Assembly (NCBI GenBank): GCA_022414725.1
Contig: CM039467.1
Span: forward strand, 5,009,863 to 5,073,862
DNA from: Microglena sp. YARC
Lineage: Eukaryota > Chlorophyta > Chlorophyceae > Chlamydomonadales > Chlamydomonadaceae
Direction: 5' to 3'
Length of the DNA: 64,000 bases
Made by a program: the position numbers and the translations under genes. The notes beneath the pieces were generated by a model. The model had not been told where the DNA came from. It made no database searches and worked only from the letters and a program-made list of their open reading frames with translations. Every line of letters begins with the position of its first letter. The stretch's first letter is position 1. Shown in pieces: positions 22,327-33,117 of the stretch.

Positions 22327-23775
22327 CATATCCATCTCGCGCACTTGCGGAGCTTGGAATTAAGCACTGCTGACCTTCGTGTTGCAAACTATGGAGGTAC
22401 AAACGTTCGCATGTGCAGATCCCAGGCGTCCCAGGCCGCCAAGTGTGGGGTAACGCGATTGCCAGACTGTCGACCGCTCGTTTTCTTCAGCAGCCCTAGG
22501 GTGGGGGTGGAGGGTGGGGGGTGGGGGTGGGGGGTGGGGGGGGCAATTTCATTTGTTTGGTTAGTAGTGTTTGCATTTTGCAGTTTATGTGGCCATCCAA
22601 TCCATGAATATATATCATATGCTTGTAAGAGACATGTTTAGTGCATGCAAAACATGTTGCCATATCAAAAACGATAAGGAAAAAACTGCGTCCTTGGTAT
22701 TATTTTGTTTTATTGAACTCCACCCGACGAGATTGATGACACTTTTTGTAACGACACATACATTGTTCCTTTTTACGGCTACATGTAGGAGCTTCTTGGG
22801 CAGCTCCAACTAACCGTCCTTGGGCCGAACTTATAGCAAGCTAGTATGCCCGAAAGCTAGCAGGCGTGGTGTTCCCATGCAATTGAAATATTCGGGCTAG
22901 AACCACTGGCCAGCGAATGGAGCTGGCTAGAACCTTCCATTCGTAGAAAAACAAAAGTGGACACATGAGGAGAGCCTGGAACTGGTGGGCTGGAGCCCTT
23001 TCCTGTCCCATGCATGGGCCTGTGCCCTGCATGGGGCTGTGGCCTGTGGGGAGCCAATCTGGCCCCCGAGCACTCAAATCGCCAAACATCCAGCCCCAAA
23101 CCATCCCACCACCATTATTTGCCCTTTCGAATCATTCGAGACCCTGGAGCGAAAGCATGTAGCTCGAGGATCGGGGGCACAGGAGCCCCTTAGACCCTGG
23201 CGTCGGGCATTTGGCCCAAGCGCGCTGCGCAGAGAAAGTTGCAAGATCAAGCAGTCTGTGGGGTTGTAAAGGAAGCATAGACGGTCAATTGCTGCGCATA
23301 AGCATTGCCATCGGTAGTCTATGCGCTGAGAAAGAATTATCGCGTCCGATCCTGAGGGGGGCCTGGCCGGGCCTGGCCTGTGGTATATGAATACCTTGTA
23401 ACACGGAGTGTCTTGTAACTGGAAGCCTAAGAAATGATCTCAGGAGTTTAGACGGCCCAAAGAGTCAGAAGCACGGCTTAAGACTCCCTTCCCGCTTCCA
23501 GCGCGTCTAGACCCTAATGGAACCCTCGTTTTAGGTATTCCCGAGTAACTGATCAGACACTGATCAGTGGGTCAATTCGCTCGGTTTCAACTGCCTACAG
23601 AAGTCGTTCGTCATCCGTCGGAAAGTCGTCACCACCGCGTGGCAACTCAGTGGGAGGATCGTTATCCACTACATGGCCCGTTAGGTCTTCTGGCCTGGGG
23701 GTGGGGTGGGGTGGGGGGGCAATTAGCCATCAAAATATCATGTGGTTCACTGACGCTTGCAAGCGCGCTTGGGGA
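22327..23775. other. Non-coding stretch right of the retrotransposon
   Basis: A G-rich run with GGTGGGG words lies at 22500-22549. The rest holds no recognisable gene or strong repeat. Confidence 0.5.
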
Positions 23776-23875
23776 TTTTTGGCGGAGCCCCCCCTTCTGG
23801 GAGGCGGGAGCCCCCAGTGTTACCCATTTGTCCGTCCGACTATCCATGGATGCATCCACATGTGATGCATCCATC
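23776..23875 (+). repeat. Dispersed GGCGGAGCCCCCC hairpin element, copy 1
   Basis: TTTTTGGCGGAGCCCCCCC is followed by TTCTGGGAGGCGGGAGCCCCC and then ACCCATTTGTCCGTCCGAC. The C run and G run pair as a GC hairpin. The same order recurs at about 35710, 36431, 44092, 44160 and 44759. Confidence 0.7.
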
Positions 23876-23935
23876 CATCCATCATCATCATACAGACACA
23901 TGTGATGCATCCATCCATCATCATCATTCATCATG
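23868..23935 (+). repeat. CATC microsatellite with duplicated ACATGTGATGCATCC
   Basis: CATCCATCCATCATCATCAT occurs twice, each after an ACATGTGATGC word. Confidence 0.7.
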
Positions 23936-23963
23936 CCGCGGCTCGTGTAAACGCCCTCTGTTG

Positions 23964-26900
23964 TGTGTTTACCGCCCTCAATGTAGGAGAGACTCAAGAG
24001 TTACCCCGAGTCACTCAAACTCAAAAGGGGGCCGACCATAGCGTCACGTGAGTGTAACAAAAACGAGTAACCGGATGAAGAGCCATGGGGAACCTAAAGG
24101 GTTCGCGTCCGCCGCAAGCCAACTGTCCATGCGACATTCGCGTTTCCGTCCGACCCTGAGCCATCGCCTGCAAACTCCCATCGCGGCTGGACCTGTTACT
24201 TGCGCGCAACGTGCAAATTGCGCAAATGCTAACTTTGAACTTCCAACTACGCAACGTGCAAGTTCCAACTACGCAACGTGCAAGTTCCAACTACGCAATT
24301 CAATTGAACTGGTGCTCTTCCAACCTCTGAATCTGCTAAGGTGACTTGCTAGTAATAGCCTGCCTCAGTACTTCGCTTTCGTCATGCAGACCTGCGAAGC
24401 TTCAAAATTAATCACTATCTACCCAAGTGGGTAACACCCCCCTGCGAACCTGTGGAGCTTGGACCAGCGCAGCTTCGACCTTCGTGCTCTGACCTAGGGG
24501 GCCATCGCCTGCAACCTGCTGGACGTGCTACTTGCGAACGTGGAAATTGTGCAAATGCTGACCTTCGAACTGCGCAATTGAATTGAACTGGTGCTCTTCC
24601 AACCTCTGAATCTGCCAATCTTGCTATTAATAGCATACCTCAGTACTGATCATTCGTTCTGCAGACCTGCGAAGCTTCAAAATTAATGACTATCAGCCCA
24701 AGTGGTTAACACCACCCTGCGAACCTGTGGAGCTTGGACCAGCGCAGCTTTGAGCTACGTGCTCTGACCTAGGGGGGCATCGCCTGCAACCTGCTGGACG
24801 TGCTACTTGCGAACGTGGAAATTGAGCATATGCTGACCTTCGACCTGCGGAATTGATAACTGGTGCACTTCCGACCCCCGTCTCAGCCAAAGTGACTTGC
24901 TATTTATAGCTATTTAAGTACCAATCGTTCCTTCTGCGGAGCTGCGAAGCTACACAAGTAAGAACTAACTCGCTACCCTAGAAGTTGACACTACCCTGAG
25001 AAGCTGCAGAGCTTCGACCAACGCAGCTTTCAGATTCGTGCTTCGACCTAGGGGGCAGCGGCGTTGCACAATGGTAGCCACTTATCTCCATTCTCCATGG
25101 CCAGGCGCAACTCTAGGCCCAGCCATTCCAAATCATGGGCAGAGCGGCTATTGAGACCCTATGCTCACCCACGGTATTCTCCCAAAGCACATGCCACATG
25201 CGCTCCCTAACTGCGCTACTTTCGTGTCATACCCACACAGCGCATGACCACCCGGCCAGCCCAATGCATGCCGACCCACGCTACAGGCATCCACCCCGAC
25301 ACACCCGACCACCCACCCGCGTCGGGTGCAGCCCAGACCTGAACGGCTCATACTGCCCAGCCCACACATGCAACACCTTCTCAAAATCCCCTAAAATTAA
25401 CCCGACCTCTGGTCGATCTCATTTTTCTGCATCAAATTATTGCAACTAAAACCAACCTTCATGTATGCTCTGCATGACAGTAAAAGCACGTTCAAGACTG
25501 CTTTAAACAGCAACACTGCAAAATGTCCATTGTTTGTTTGTTTGTTACTTTGTTGTTACTTTGTTACTTTGATTACTTGAAAGCAACAAGGCTACAACAT
25601 AAGTACATATCTGACCGCCCGTACATAAGCTTATAATTCCAAAAACCAACTGCTCAGGGGGCGGTCAATATAGTTACCGCCCTCAATGTAGGAGAGACTC
25701 AAGAGTTACACCGAGTCACTCAAACTCAAAACTAGCGTCACGTGAGTGTAACAAAAACGAGTAACCGGAGTCGTGGGGAACCTAAAGGGTTCGCGTAGAA
25801 AGAACCGTCCTTCACAAGCCAACTGTCCATGCAACATGCAACATTCGCGTTTCCGTCCGACCCTGAGCCTATCGCCTGCAAACTCCCATCGCGGCTGGAC
25901 CTGCTACTTGCGCGCAACGTGCAAATTGCGCAAATGCTAACTTCGAACGAACGCAATTGAATTGAACTGGTGCTCTTCCAACCTCTGAATCTGCCAATCT
26001 TGCTATTAATAGCATGCCTCGGTACTGATCATTCGTTCTGTAGACCTGCGAGGCTTCAAAATTAATTACTATCAGCCCAAGTGGGTAACACCACCCTGCG
26101 AACCTGTGGAGCTTGGACCAGCGCAGCTTTGAGCTACGTGCTCTGACCTAGGGGCCCATCACCTGCAACCTGCTGGACGTGCTACTTGCGAACGTGTAAA
26201 TTGAGCATATGCTGACCTTCGACCTGCGGAATTGACAACTGGTGCACTACCCTGAGAAGCTGCAGGCAGTGCTTCGACCAACGCAGCTTTCAGATTCGTG
26301 CTTCGACCTAGGGTGCAGTAGCGTTGCACAATGGTAGCCACTAATCTCGATTCTCCATGGCCAGGCGCAACTCTAGGCCCAGCCATTCCAAATCATGGGC
26401 AGAGCGGCTATTGAGACCCTATGCTCACCCACGGTATTCTCCCAAAGCACATGCCACATGCGCTCCCAAACTGCGCTACTTTCGTGTCATACCCACACAG
26501 CGCATGACCACCCGGCCAGCCCGATGCATGCCGACCCACGCTACAGGCATCCACCCCGACACACCCGACCACCCCCTCGCGTCGGGTCAGGCCCAGACCG
26601 GAACGGCTCATACTGCCCAGCCCGCACATGCAACACCTTCTCAAAATCCCCTAAAATTAACCCGACCTCTGATTGGTCTCATTTTTTCTGCATCAACTTA
26701 TTACAACTAAAGCCAACCTTCATGTATGCTCTGCATGACAGTAGAGGCACGTTCAATACTGCTTTAAACAGCAAGACTGCAAAATGTCCCTTATTTGTTT
26801 GTTTGTTAATTTGTTGTTACTTTGAAAGCAACAAGGCTACAACATAAGTACATAACTGACCGCCCGTACATAAGCTTATAATCCAAAAACCAACAGGACA

Positions 26901-27571
26901 GGGGGCGGTCAAAATATTCGACCAACGCAGCTTTCAGATTCGTGCTTCGACCTAGGGTGCAGTAGCGTTGCACAATGGTAGCCACTAATCTCGATTCTCC
27001 ATGGCCAGGCGCAACTCTAGGCCCAGCCATTCCAAATCATGGGCAGAGCGGCTATTGAGACCCTATGCTCACCCACGGTATTCTCCCAAAGCACATGCCA
27101 CATGCGCTCCCAAACTGCGCTACTTTCGTGTCATACCCACACAACGCATGACCACCCGGCCAGCCCGATGCATGCCGACCCACTCTACAGGCATCCACCC
27201 CGACACACCCGACCACCCCCTCGCATCGGGTCAGGCCCAGACCGGAACGGCTCATACTGCCCAGCCCGCACATGCAACACCTTCTCAAAATCCCCTAAAA
27301 TTAACCCGACCTCTGATTGGTCTCATTTTTTCTGCGTCAACTTATTACAACTAAAGCCAACCTTCATGTATGCTCTGCATGACAGTAGAGGCACGTTCAA
27401 TACTGCTTTAAACAGCAACACTGCAAAATGTCCCTTATTTGTTTGTTTGTTAATTTGTTGTTACTTTGAAAGCAACAAGGCTACAACATAAGTACATAAC
27501 TGACCGCCCGTACATAAGCTTATAATCCAAAAACCAACAGGACAGGGGGCGGTCAATATAGTTACCGCCCC
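23964..27571 (+). repeat. Tandemly duplicated ~1.7 kb non-coding block
   Basis: The block starting ACCGCCCTCAATGTAGGAGA at about 23965 recurs at 25677. Both copies run through matching subsegments: GAGTCACTCAAACTCAAAA, TCACGTGAGTGTAACAAAAA, CCTGCGAAGCTTC-type repeats, and a last part starting CAATGGTAGCCACT at about 25069 and 26329. Each ends in GGGGGCGGTCAATATAGTTA. Internal copies of GACCAGCGCAGCTT and GCCTGCAACCTGCTGGACGT recur every 250-300 bp. No gene is supported. Confidence 0.75.
26271..27558 (+). repeat. 644-bp tandem duplication inside the block
   Basis: The unit from TTCGACCAACGCAGCTTTCA to GACAGGGGGCGGTCAA appears at 26271-26914 and again from 26917, period 644, nearly identical. 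A third, more divergent copy is at about 25020-25670. Confidence 0.85.
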
Positions 27572-28145
27572 TCCATGGGTAGCGACTTCGGTACATCAGG
27601 CGTACTGCCGGGCGAGCAAAACGGGCGCGCCAAACGGGTGCGCCAAACGGATGCGCCAAACGGGTGCGCTAGGGAACCTAAGGGTTCGCCCTACAAATTG
27701 CATTTGGACCGCACCAACTGACGTTTGCAAACGGCAAGCAGCTCAATAAACTCGCTAAGACAGCCACCTTTTCTCTGACTCGAAGCAAATTTTAGACAAG
27801 TTGTATTTTCAGTCACGTCACCTCATCTTCCAGGTAGATTTAAGTCAAACTGCGCCCCGAACTACTTGACGTTTGAATTCGGCAGTCATCCCGAAGAAGA
27901 CTGCCTAGTCACTGTCGAAGGGTGCACAGCCCCAGTTTATGTGGTAACGCGCGACTGTGTGCCAAAGCGCGGTATACGAGACACACATTTCGCAAGAACA
28001 GCCACGAGGGCAGCAACAAGGTTCACGAGGGCAGCAACAAGGTTAGACACACCGCACACCTCACACCGAAAACAAAACAACCCTACTTACAGGGGGGGCA
28101 CCCATCTGGCCATCCCCATCCCCATCCCCATCCCCAGCGGATCCC
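27561..28145 (+). repeat. Dispersed ~0.5 kb repeat, copy A
   Basis: It starts GTTACCGCCCCTCCATGGGT and runs to CCATCCCCAGCGGATC. The same order of words, including GACGTTTGCAAACGGCA, GATTTAAGTCAAACTGCGCC and GGTGCACAGCCCCAGTTTAT, recurs at 40379-40870. It is probably a non-autonomous transposon or solo-LTR remnant. No coding capacity is seen. Confidence 0.75.
27622..27674 (+). repeat. Short minisatellite of AAACGGGTGCGCC
   Basis: Four units of about 13 bp lie inside the dispersed repeat. They are absent from the copy at 40379, where a single remnant is present. Confidence 0.7.
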
Positions 28146-28200
28146 TTAGTCCAATTGGTCCGATCCAACACAAGGGCGGTCACGCCCTTGTTCTAGTGGG

Positions 28201-28690
28201 GTGTGTTTCTAGTGGGGTTTTCGGTCACCGTTGAAGTTCCGCTAAGTCCACGCTGGCACGAAATGTTCCCAGTGGGGTTCCGCTGACATTTTGCTATGTC
28301 CCGCTGAAGTCCACGCTGGCTTTTTTTGACGGCTGAAGGCCGACGTGGACTTCAGGGGATCCTACGTGGACTTCAGCGGAATGCAAAACTTCAGCGGGAG
28401 CCCTGATGGTGTGTTTCCAGTGGGGTTTTCGGTCATCGTTGAAGTTCCGCTGAAGTCCACGCTGGCACGAAGTGTTTCCAGTGGGGTTTCGCTGACATTT
28501 TGCTATGTCCCGCTGAAGTCCACGCTGGCTTTTTTGACCGCTGAAGGCCGACGTGGACTTCAGCGGATCCTACGTGGACTTCAGCGGAATGCAAAACTTC
28601 AGCGGGAGCCCTGACCCTCCCGCTGAAGTTTTTCAATTCCGCTGAAGTCCACGTAGGACCCGCTGAAGTCCAGCCCGGCGAGCACCGGCG
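28201..28690 (+). repeat. 208-bp tandem duplication full of inverted CCGCTGAAGTCCACG motifs
   Basis: Units start GTGTGTTTC(T/C)AGTGGGG at 28201 and 28409, period 208. Within and just after them CCGCTGAAGTCCACG occurs about five times and its reverse complement CGTGGACTTCAGCGG about four times. The arrangement allows many alternative hairpins. Confidence 0.8.
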
Positions 28691-28728
28691 AGCACCAAGT
28701 ATTCTCTCCAGGATTCTCTCGATGAGGT

Positions 28729-29463
28729 TTGAGGCTTTCAGAACATGGACAATTTGACATCCGCGAGAAACCAGCCCCTGCCCCACTGGAAACACACCCT
28801 AAGAGGAGGCTGGAGGAGATAAAAATAAAAGAGGAGGTGAAAGAGTATAGAGTTTGGAAATCGAGGGTTGAGGTGGACATGTGCCAGATCAGCAGGAAAT
28901 GGTTGCCAGAAAAGCGGAAGCATTGCCAGGTAAGCCCTGAACCCCGCACGGTCGATCCTTATACATGGATCATTGCCTCATAATCATTTGAGCAAGCGTT
29001 TCAAGCAGCCCAACGTGAAAAAGCGAAAGGTGCGTCCAACCTCATGCAATCATAATCACCGACTTCCCTCTAACCATCCCCGTAACTTCCCATCCCAAAA
29101 GTAAACTCTCCCGACTTCCCCCTCCCGTCCTTCCACGACTAGTCGTCGACTGCATCCCTGCAGCGCGCATCACCGCCGACCCAGTAAGAACAGGCTCCGA
29201 GTCCAGAATAACGAAGTGCATGTGGTATCTACGCTTCGAATTGTCTCGATTGTGCGTCTGAATTGAACATTGCAGATTGCCCCTCCACCCCCCACGCAAA
29301 TCGCCCCCCCCCCCACCACCACCCCACCCCACCCCACCCCTACCCCCCACCCCTACCCCCCCCACCCCACCCCCACCCCACCCCACCCCACCCCACCCCA
29401 CCCCACCCAGGCCGTCCACAACAAGCCGTCTACATCCCTGGAGCGCGCGTCACCCCCAGCCCA
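28729..29463 (+). CDS. Two candidate exons of an unrecognised gene
   Basis: Exon 28729-28929 has 67 codons from ATG to CCAG|GTAAGC. It is highly charged, with RRLEEIKIKEEVKEYRVWK and WLPEKRKHCQ, probably helical. A second exon at 29411-29463 lies between CCCACCCAG and GTAAGTT and reads AVHNKPSTSLERASPPA. The phases agree (0 at the first join). The intron between them contains a degenerate copy of the second exon's end at about 29151-29190 and a long CCCCA tract. No domain is recognised. Further exons are not visible; the start codon may be internal to a larger exon. Confidence 0.35.
29150..29216 (+). repeat. Copy of the exon end and donor found at 29433-29496
   Basis: CATCCCTGCAGCGCGCATCA with CCGACCCAGTAAG here matches CATCCCTGGAGCGCGCGTCA with CCAGCCCAGTAAG about 280 bp downstream. 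Both continue into CAGGCTCCGA and AGAATNACGAAG. The duplicated unit contains the exon border and the GTAAG donor. Confidence 0.65.
29296..29410 (+). repeat. CCCCA/CCCCT low-complexity tract before an acceptor
   Basis: A run of CCCCACCCC words ends in CCCAG at 29410, directly before the candidate exon at 29411. It probably acts as polypyrimidine tract. Confidence 0.7.
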
Positions 29464-29716
29464 GTAAGTTCAGGCTCCGATTCTAGAATGACGAAGTTCG
29501 AGTGGACCAACACAGACCAACTGCTGAAATCTGAATAGTAGGCCTCCGAATCCAGTATGCATCCATCGGGTCCAGCCTCCAGCTCTAGTTAACTCGACAC
29601 CATCGATGATTAGTTCCATAGCTGCAGCTTTCAAAATTCGTGCAGCGAACCAGGGTGGGGGGGCAAAAAATGGTGAAAGACCCCATCCCCCAAAAGTGTG
29701 AAGGCACCCTTCTGCA

Positions 29717-29717
29717 G

Positions 29718-29750
<33 letters not shown>

Positions 29751-30085
29751 ATGGGCATGTAAATATGTGCACATGTGTGGGTGGTGGTGGTGTGGTGTGG
29801 GTGTGGGTGTGTGAGGGGGGGGGGGGGGGGGGGGGGGGGGGCATGTGCGTGTGAGTGTTAGCGTGTGTATTTGTGTACGTGTTTGAGTGGGCATGTAAAT
29901 ATGTGCACATGTGTGTATTTGTGTGTTTGTCTTTGTGTGGGGTGGGTGGGTGGGGAGGTTCTGTGTACGTGTGTTTGTTTGTTTCTCCCTACCTACATAT
30001 ATAGACTTAGAGCTGCCGGTCGTCCGTGGTGTAGGTTGCCGCCCGGTCGCCCCCCCCCCCCCCCCCCACCCCCCCCCGCCCCCCC
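29717..30085. repeat. Poly-C and poly-G runs with GTGTGT tracts
   Basis: A C run of about 32 lies at 29719-29750, a G run of about 26 at 29815-29840, and more C runs at 30049-30077. The word GCATGTAAATATGTGCACAT occurs at about 29755 and 29891. Run lengths in the assembly are unlikely to be exact. Confidence 0.8.
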
Positions 30086-30267
30086 ACACACACCGAATAT
30101 ACCCTGGATGCGTATTGCCTAGCGTTTGAATTTCAGAAAAAATCAAACTGGAGCAAATCTCGGCCCAAATCTGGGCAGTTGTGCCCGCTCGCGAGGTAGC
30201 AACTGAACACGTCTGAGCAGATTCACGACGACCAGATCCCAAGGTCGCTGTTGCATCAATGAAATCA

Positions 30268-30375
30268 ATAATATAAGTTTTTCAAATCAATTCGAAATTC
30301 TGGTGAGACGGCTCGTCCGACTAATACTATCGTACATTATTTATTCACTTCAATTATGTAACATAGCCGACCCAG
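30268..30375 (+). repeat. Dispersed repeat, also at 42945-43035
   Basis: AATAT(T)A(A)GTTTTTCAAAT, AATTCGAA and TCTGGTGAG(A/G)CGGCTCGTCC appear in the same order in both places. They continue to TATGTAACATAGC(C/A)GACCC. In each case a SINE copy lies downstream. Confidence 0.7.
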
Positions 30376-30726
30376 GGATATTGTTTTCCACTAAATATAG
30401 CGATCGCTACGGTAGTTTTGACCCCGTTTTCGAGAAGTTATCGCTATAAAAAAGTAAAAAAAAAGTTGTTTTATTTTTTGCCCCAAATGGCCCCAAAAAG
30501 CTACAGAAAGCTATAGAAAACTATAAAAAGCACTCAAACGCTGTCCCTGGAGGAGGCCTACAGCCGTAAAGCTAGAGAAAAGCCACTTTCAGATTTGAAA
30601 AAAAAATCACCGAGCCGACCCCTATCCATATCTGGTGTCATACAGTCCTACGCCACAAACATCTTGTGGATTTTGAATTTGTGCTGATACTAAGTCATTC
30701 AGCCAACTCTCAGCTGCTATCACCGT
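30376..30726. other. Non-coding AT-rich stretch
   Basis: The stretch contains A-rich words and a GCTATAGAAAACTATAAAAA segment. Nothing recognisable. Confidence 0.5.
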
Positions 30727-30920
30727 TCGACGAAGAGCTCAGTGGCAGAGCTCCTAGAACAACGTAGGTGCCGAGTTCGAATCCCCACGGGTGCGCTTCA
30801 GTGTTCGCGGTCGCTGTCAACCGCCATGGTAGCTTTGTCCAGGTAAAGTAGCAACCCGTTCCCTACCGCCATAAGACGAGGATCCCTTAATACCACGCCC
30901 CACCAGGGGTTATCATTACT
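30727..30920 (+). mobile_element. tRNA-derived SINE, copy 1
   Basis: The head contains an A-box-like GCTCAGTGGCAGAGC and a B-box-like GAGTTCGAATCCC about 45 bp later. The body has GTCAACCGCCATGGTAGC, CCGTTCCCTACCGCC and the family 3' end ACCACGCCCCACCAGGGGTT. The same body is found in six other copies in this window. Confidence 0.7.
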
Positions 30921-31057
30921 CTGGGCTGCTCATTGTCTTTCAACTCTAGATACCCGCATGCAATACTCACAGAAATCAGGGAGTACACTAAGCGAATTAG
31001 TAGTTAGAGTATTTGATCAAGTCCAAACCATACATTGTATTATAAAATTGCTTAGAG

Positions 31058-31266
31058 CCCGTGTCAGTGAAATGACTGGTCCAGCGGTACACCAAATCGC
31101 TTTAATGACGAAGGTTCTGGGGTTCGATTCCTCCTACGGTCACCCTTAACGTTGCAGGTTGTTGTCAACCGTGATGGTAGCTTGTCCAGTCGAGGTGGTA
31201 GACCGTTCTCTGCCCACGTACGACGGGTTCCCTTGATACCACGCCCCACCAGGCGTTATCATTACC
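31058..31266 (+). mobile_element. tRNA-derived SINE, copy 2
   Basis: The A-box-like TGGTCCAGCGGTACACC is followed by an intact B box, GGGTTCGATTCC. The body and end (CACCAGGCGTTATCATTACC) match copy 1, followed by a T run. Confidence 0.75.
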
Positions 31267-31338
31267 TTTTTAAAATTGCTCAAAGGTAGCTAATAGCTAA
31301 TAGGGGTAGCTAATAGGTAAGAACTCCCTGGGCTGGGT

Positions 31339-31452
31339 GCCAAAACTGTCACGACCATGATCGCGTGCTTGGCTCCCTTGGATGCACACTACGAAGAGAA
31401 ACTCTCAACCCTGGAGTATGCCTCGCTGGCCAACCACTTACAAACCGTTTAG
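31339..31452 (+). pseudogene. Kinesin motor-domain fragment
   Basis: A 38-codon frame ends in TAG at 31450-31452. It reads AKTVTTMIACLAPLDAHYEE, then LSTLEYASLANH. This is the conserved C-terminal part of the kinesin motor domain: NxKTxMI, then the ETLSTLxYAxxAK helix in the family. Just upstream, NSLG is present but one extra base breaks the frame into the GG-AKT part, and TAGGTAAG precedes it. The rest of a kinesin is not found nearby. It is an isolated exon or a captured fragment. Confidence 0.6.
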
Positions 31453-31587
31453 CTAATTATCTCTTTTGTAGCAGGACAGCCTGCTACTAGCCTAACTTGA
31501 CATCTCGAGACTGTCTTTTCAATATGTCCCCATAGCCTAGTTCGGCTTCATCTTTCAGCTGTTACTTCATCTGTCAACAAGCAGAAG

Positions 31588-31938
31588 GTTAGGAGCCTGG
31601 GGGATAATATACCTAGGGTTGTGTAGGAGCCTGGGGGATAATATACCTAGGGTTGTGTAGGAGCCTGGGGGATAATATACCTAGGGTTGTGTAGGAGCCT
31701 GGGGGATAATATACCTAGGGTTGTGTAGGAGCCTGGGGGATAATATACCTAGGGTTGTTTAGGAGCCTGGGGGATAATATACCTAGGGTTGTGTAGGAGC
31801 CTGGGGGATAATATACCTAGGGTTGTTTAGGAGCCTGGGGGATAATATACCTAGGGTTGTGTAGGAGCCTGGGGGATAATATACCTAGGGTTGTTTAGGA
31901 GCCTGGGGGATAATATACCTAGGGTTGTTTAGGAGCAC
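31588..31938 (+). repeat. 34-bp minisatellite, about 10 copies
   Basis: The unit AGGAGCCTGGGGGATAATAT plus ACCTAGGGTTGTGT repeats with an exact 34-bp period (31591, 31625 and so on). GTGT alternates with GTTT at the unit end. Confidence 0.9.
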
Positions 31939-31939
31939 C

Positions 31940-32100
31940 CCAGCTCTGCGTCCTGAGACGCAACCAATTTCATAGCTTGCATCCTGACACTCAACCGAAC
32001 TAACACAGCCTGCTTCCTGAGTCGCAACCGACCCGCAACCGACCCAGAACTGACCCATAGCCTGCGCCCTGCGACGCGACCAACCCACTGAAGCTGCATC
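31940..32100 (+). repeat. Degenerate CTGAGACGCAACC repeat
   Basis: Words such as TCCTGAGACGCAACC, CCTGAGTCGCAACCG and CCTGCGACGCGACC recur about every 45 bp. Confidence 0.55.
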
Positions 32101-32124
32101 TGCGATGCATCTCAAGATACAGTG

Positions 32125-32570
32125 CTGTGTTGCAGTGCATGGATAGCCAGATGTGCGTGTATGTGCGTGCACAGTGCTGTGTTGCAGTGCATGGATAGCC
32201 AGATGTGTACGTATGTGCGTGCACAGTGCTGTGTGGTAGTGCATGGATAGCCTTTTGTATTGTGCGTGTATGTGTGTGTATTTGAGTGTGTTTGTGTTTG
32301 CATGGGATTGTCTTGTAGTGCAAGGATAGCCAGATGTGTGTGTATGTACTAGCACATGGCTGTGCGACAGTGTATGTTTAGCCAGCTGTTTTGTGTGTGC
32401 ATGCTTGAGTGGCTGAATTTGTTTGTGTTTGCATGTGGTTGTCTTGTAGTGCATGGATGGCCAGGTGTGTGGGTATGTGGATGCACAGTGCTGTGTTGCA
32501 GTGCATGGATAGCCAGATGTTTGTGCATGTGCATTCAGGGCATTGCATCTGCAATACAGGACAAAGCATC
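32125..32570 (+). repeat. ~55-bp minisatellite around CAGTGCATGGATAGCC
   Basis: CAGTGCTGTGTTGCAGTGCA followed by TGGATAGCCAGATGTGTG recurs at about 32130, 32170 and 32222, then in degenerate form to about 32530. No frame is shared by all copies, so it is not treated as coding. Confidence 0.75.
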
Positions 32571-32606
32571 CTGCATAACCCTGGATATACCATGTTCCCA
32601 TGTACA

Positions 32607-32811
32607 CCTGGGTACTACAAAGCGCATGGCAGCGCGATTTCGCACATGCTTTTTGAGCCCCACTGCGCGTTTCGTGCAGTTCTTTCACCCCCCCTGCCCA
32701 CAGCTGTGGGCGTAGCGCACAGTTTTTGCGCTTTTTGCACTACAAAGCGCTGACCGATTTGACGTTTGTGCGCTTAAAGCGCTGACCAATTTGACAACAT
32801 GTAGTACACTG
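32607..32811 (+). mobile_element. MITE-like element with GGGTACTACA ends, copy 1
   Basis: Ends are CCTGGGTACTACA and TGTAGTACACTG. The interior AAGCGCATG, GCGCTGACC(G/A)ATTTGACG and TGCGCGTTT words match the reverse complement of 36641-36825. Confidence 0.65.
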
Positions 32812-32872
32812 TAACCCTGTAACCAACCCTAACTGTGGAGGATGATAAACCCTGTAATAATGTACCCTGTTA

Positions 32873-32978
32873 CCATTCACCGTGATGGTAGCTTGTCCAG
32901 TCGATGTGGTAGACCGTTCTCTGCCCACGTACGACGGGTTCCCTTAACACCACGCCCCACCAGGCGTTATCATTACCT
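32873..32978 (+). mobile_element. SINE copy 3, 5' truncated
   Basis: Only the body and tail remain (ACCGTGATGGTAGCTTGTCC to CACCAGGCGTTATCATTACC). It lies within degenerate CCCTGTAACC repeats at 32812-33075. Confidence 0.7.
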
Positions 32979-33117
32979 TTTTATTACCTTGTTACCATGT
33001 AACCAAACATTTGCCCTGTAACCTGAACCCTTTAACCCTGTTCCCTGTAACCATACCCTGATACCCTGAAACCAACCAGACCAACCAGACCAACCAAACC
33101 AAACATTTGCCATGCAG

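Noticed and set aside
29042..29419. Gly-rich and Pro-rich ORFs on both strands
   Set aside because: They are translations of CCCCA/TGGGG tracts, repeated again at 60989-61428 and 62925-63545.
30727..31266. Functional tRNA genes
   Set aside because: A- and B-box-like words are present, but no cloverleaf acceptor stem is visible and the sequence continues into a conserved SINE body.
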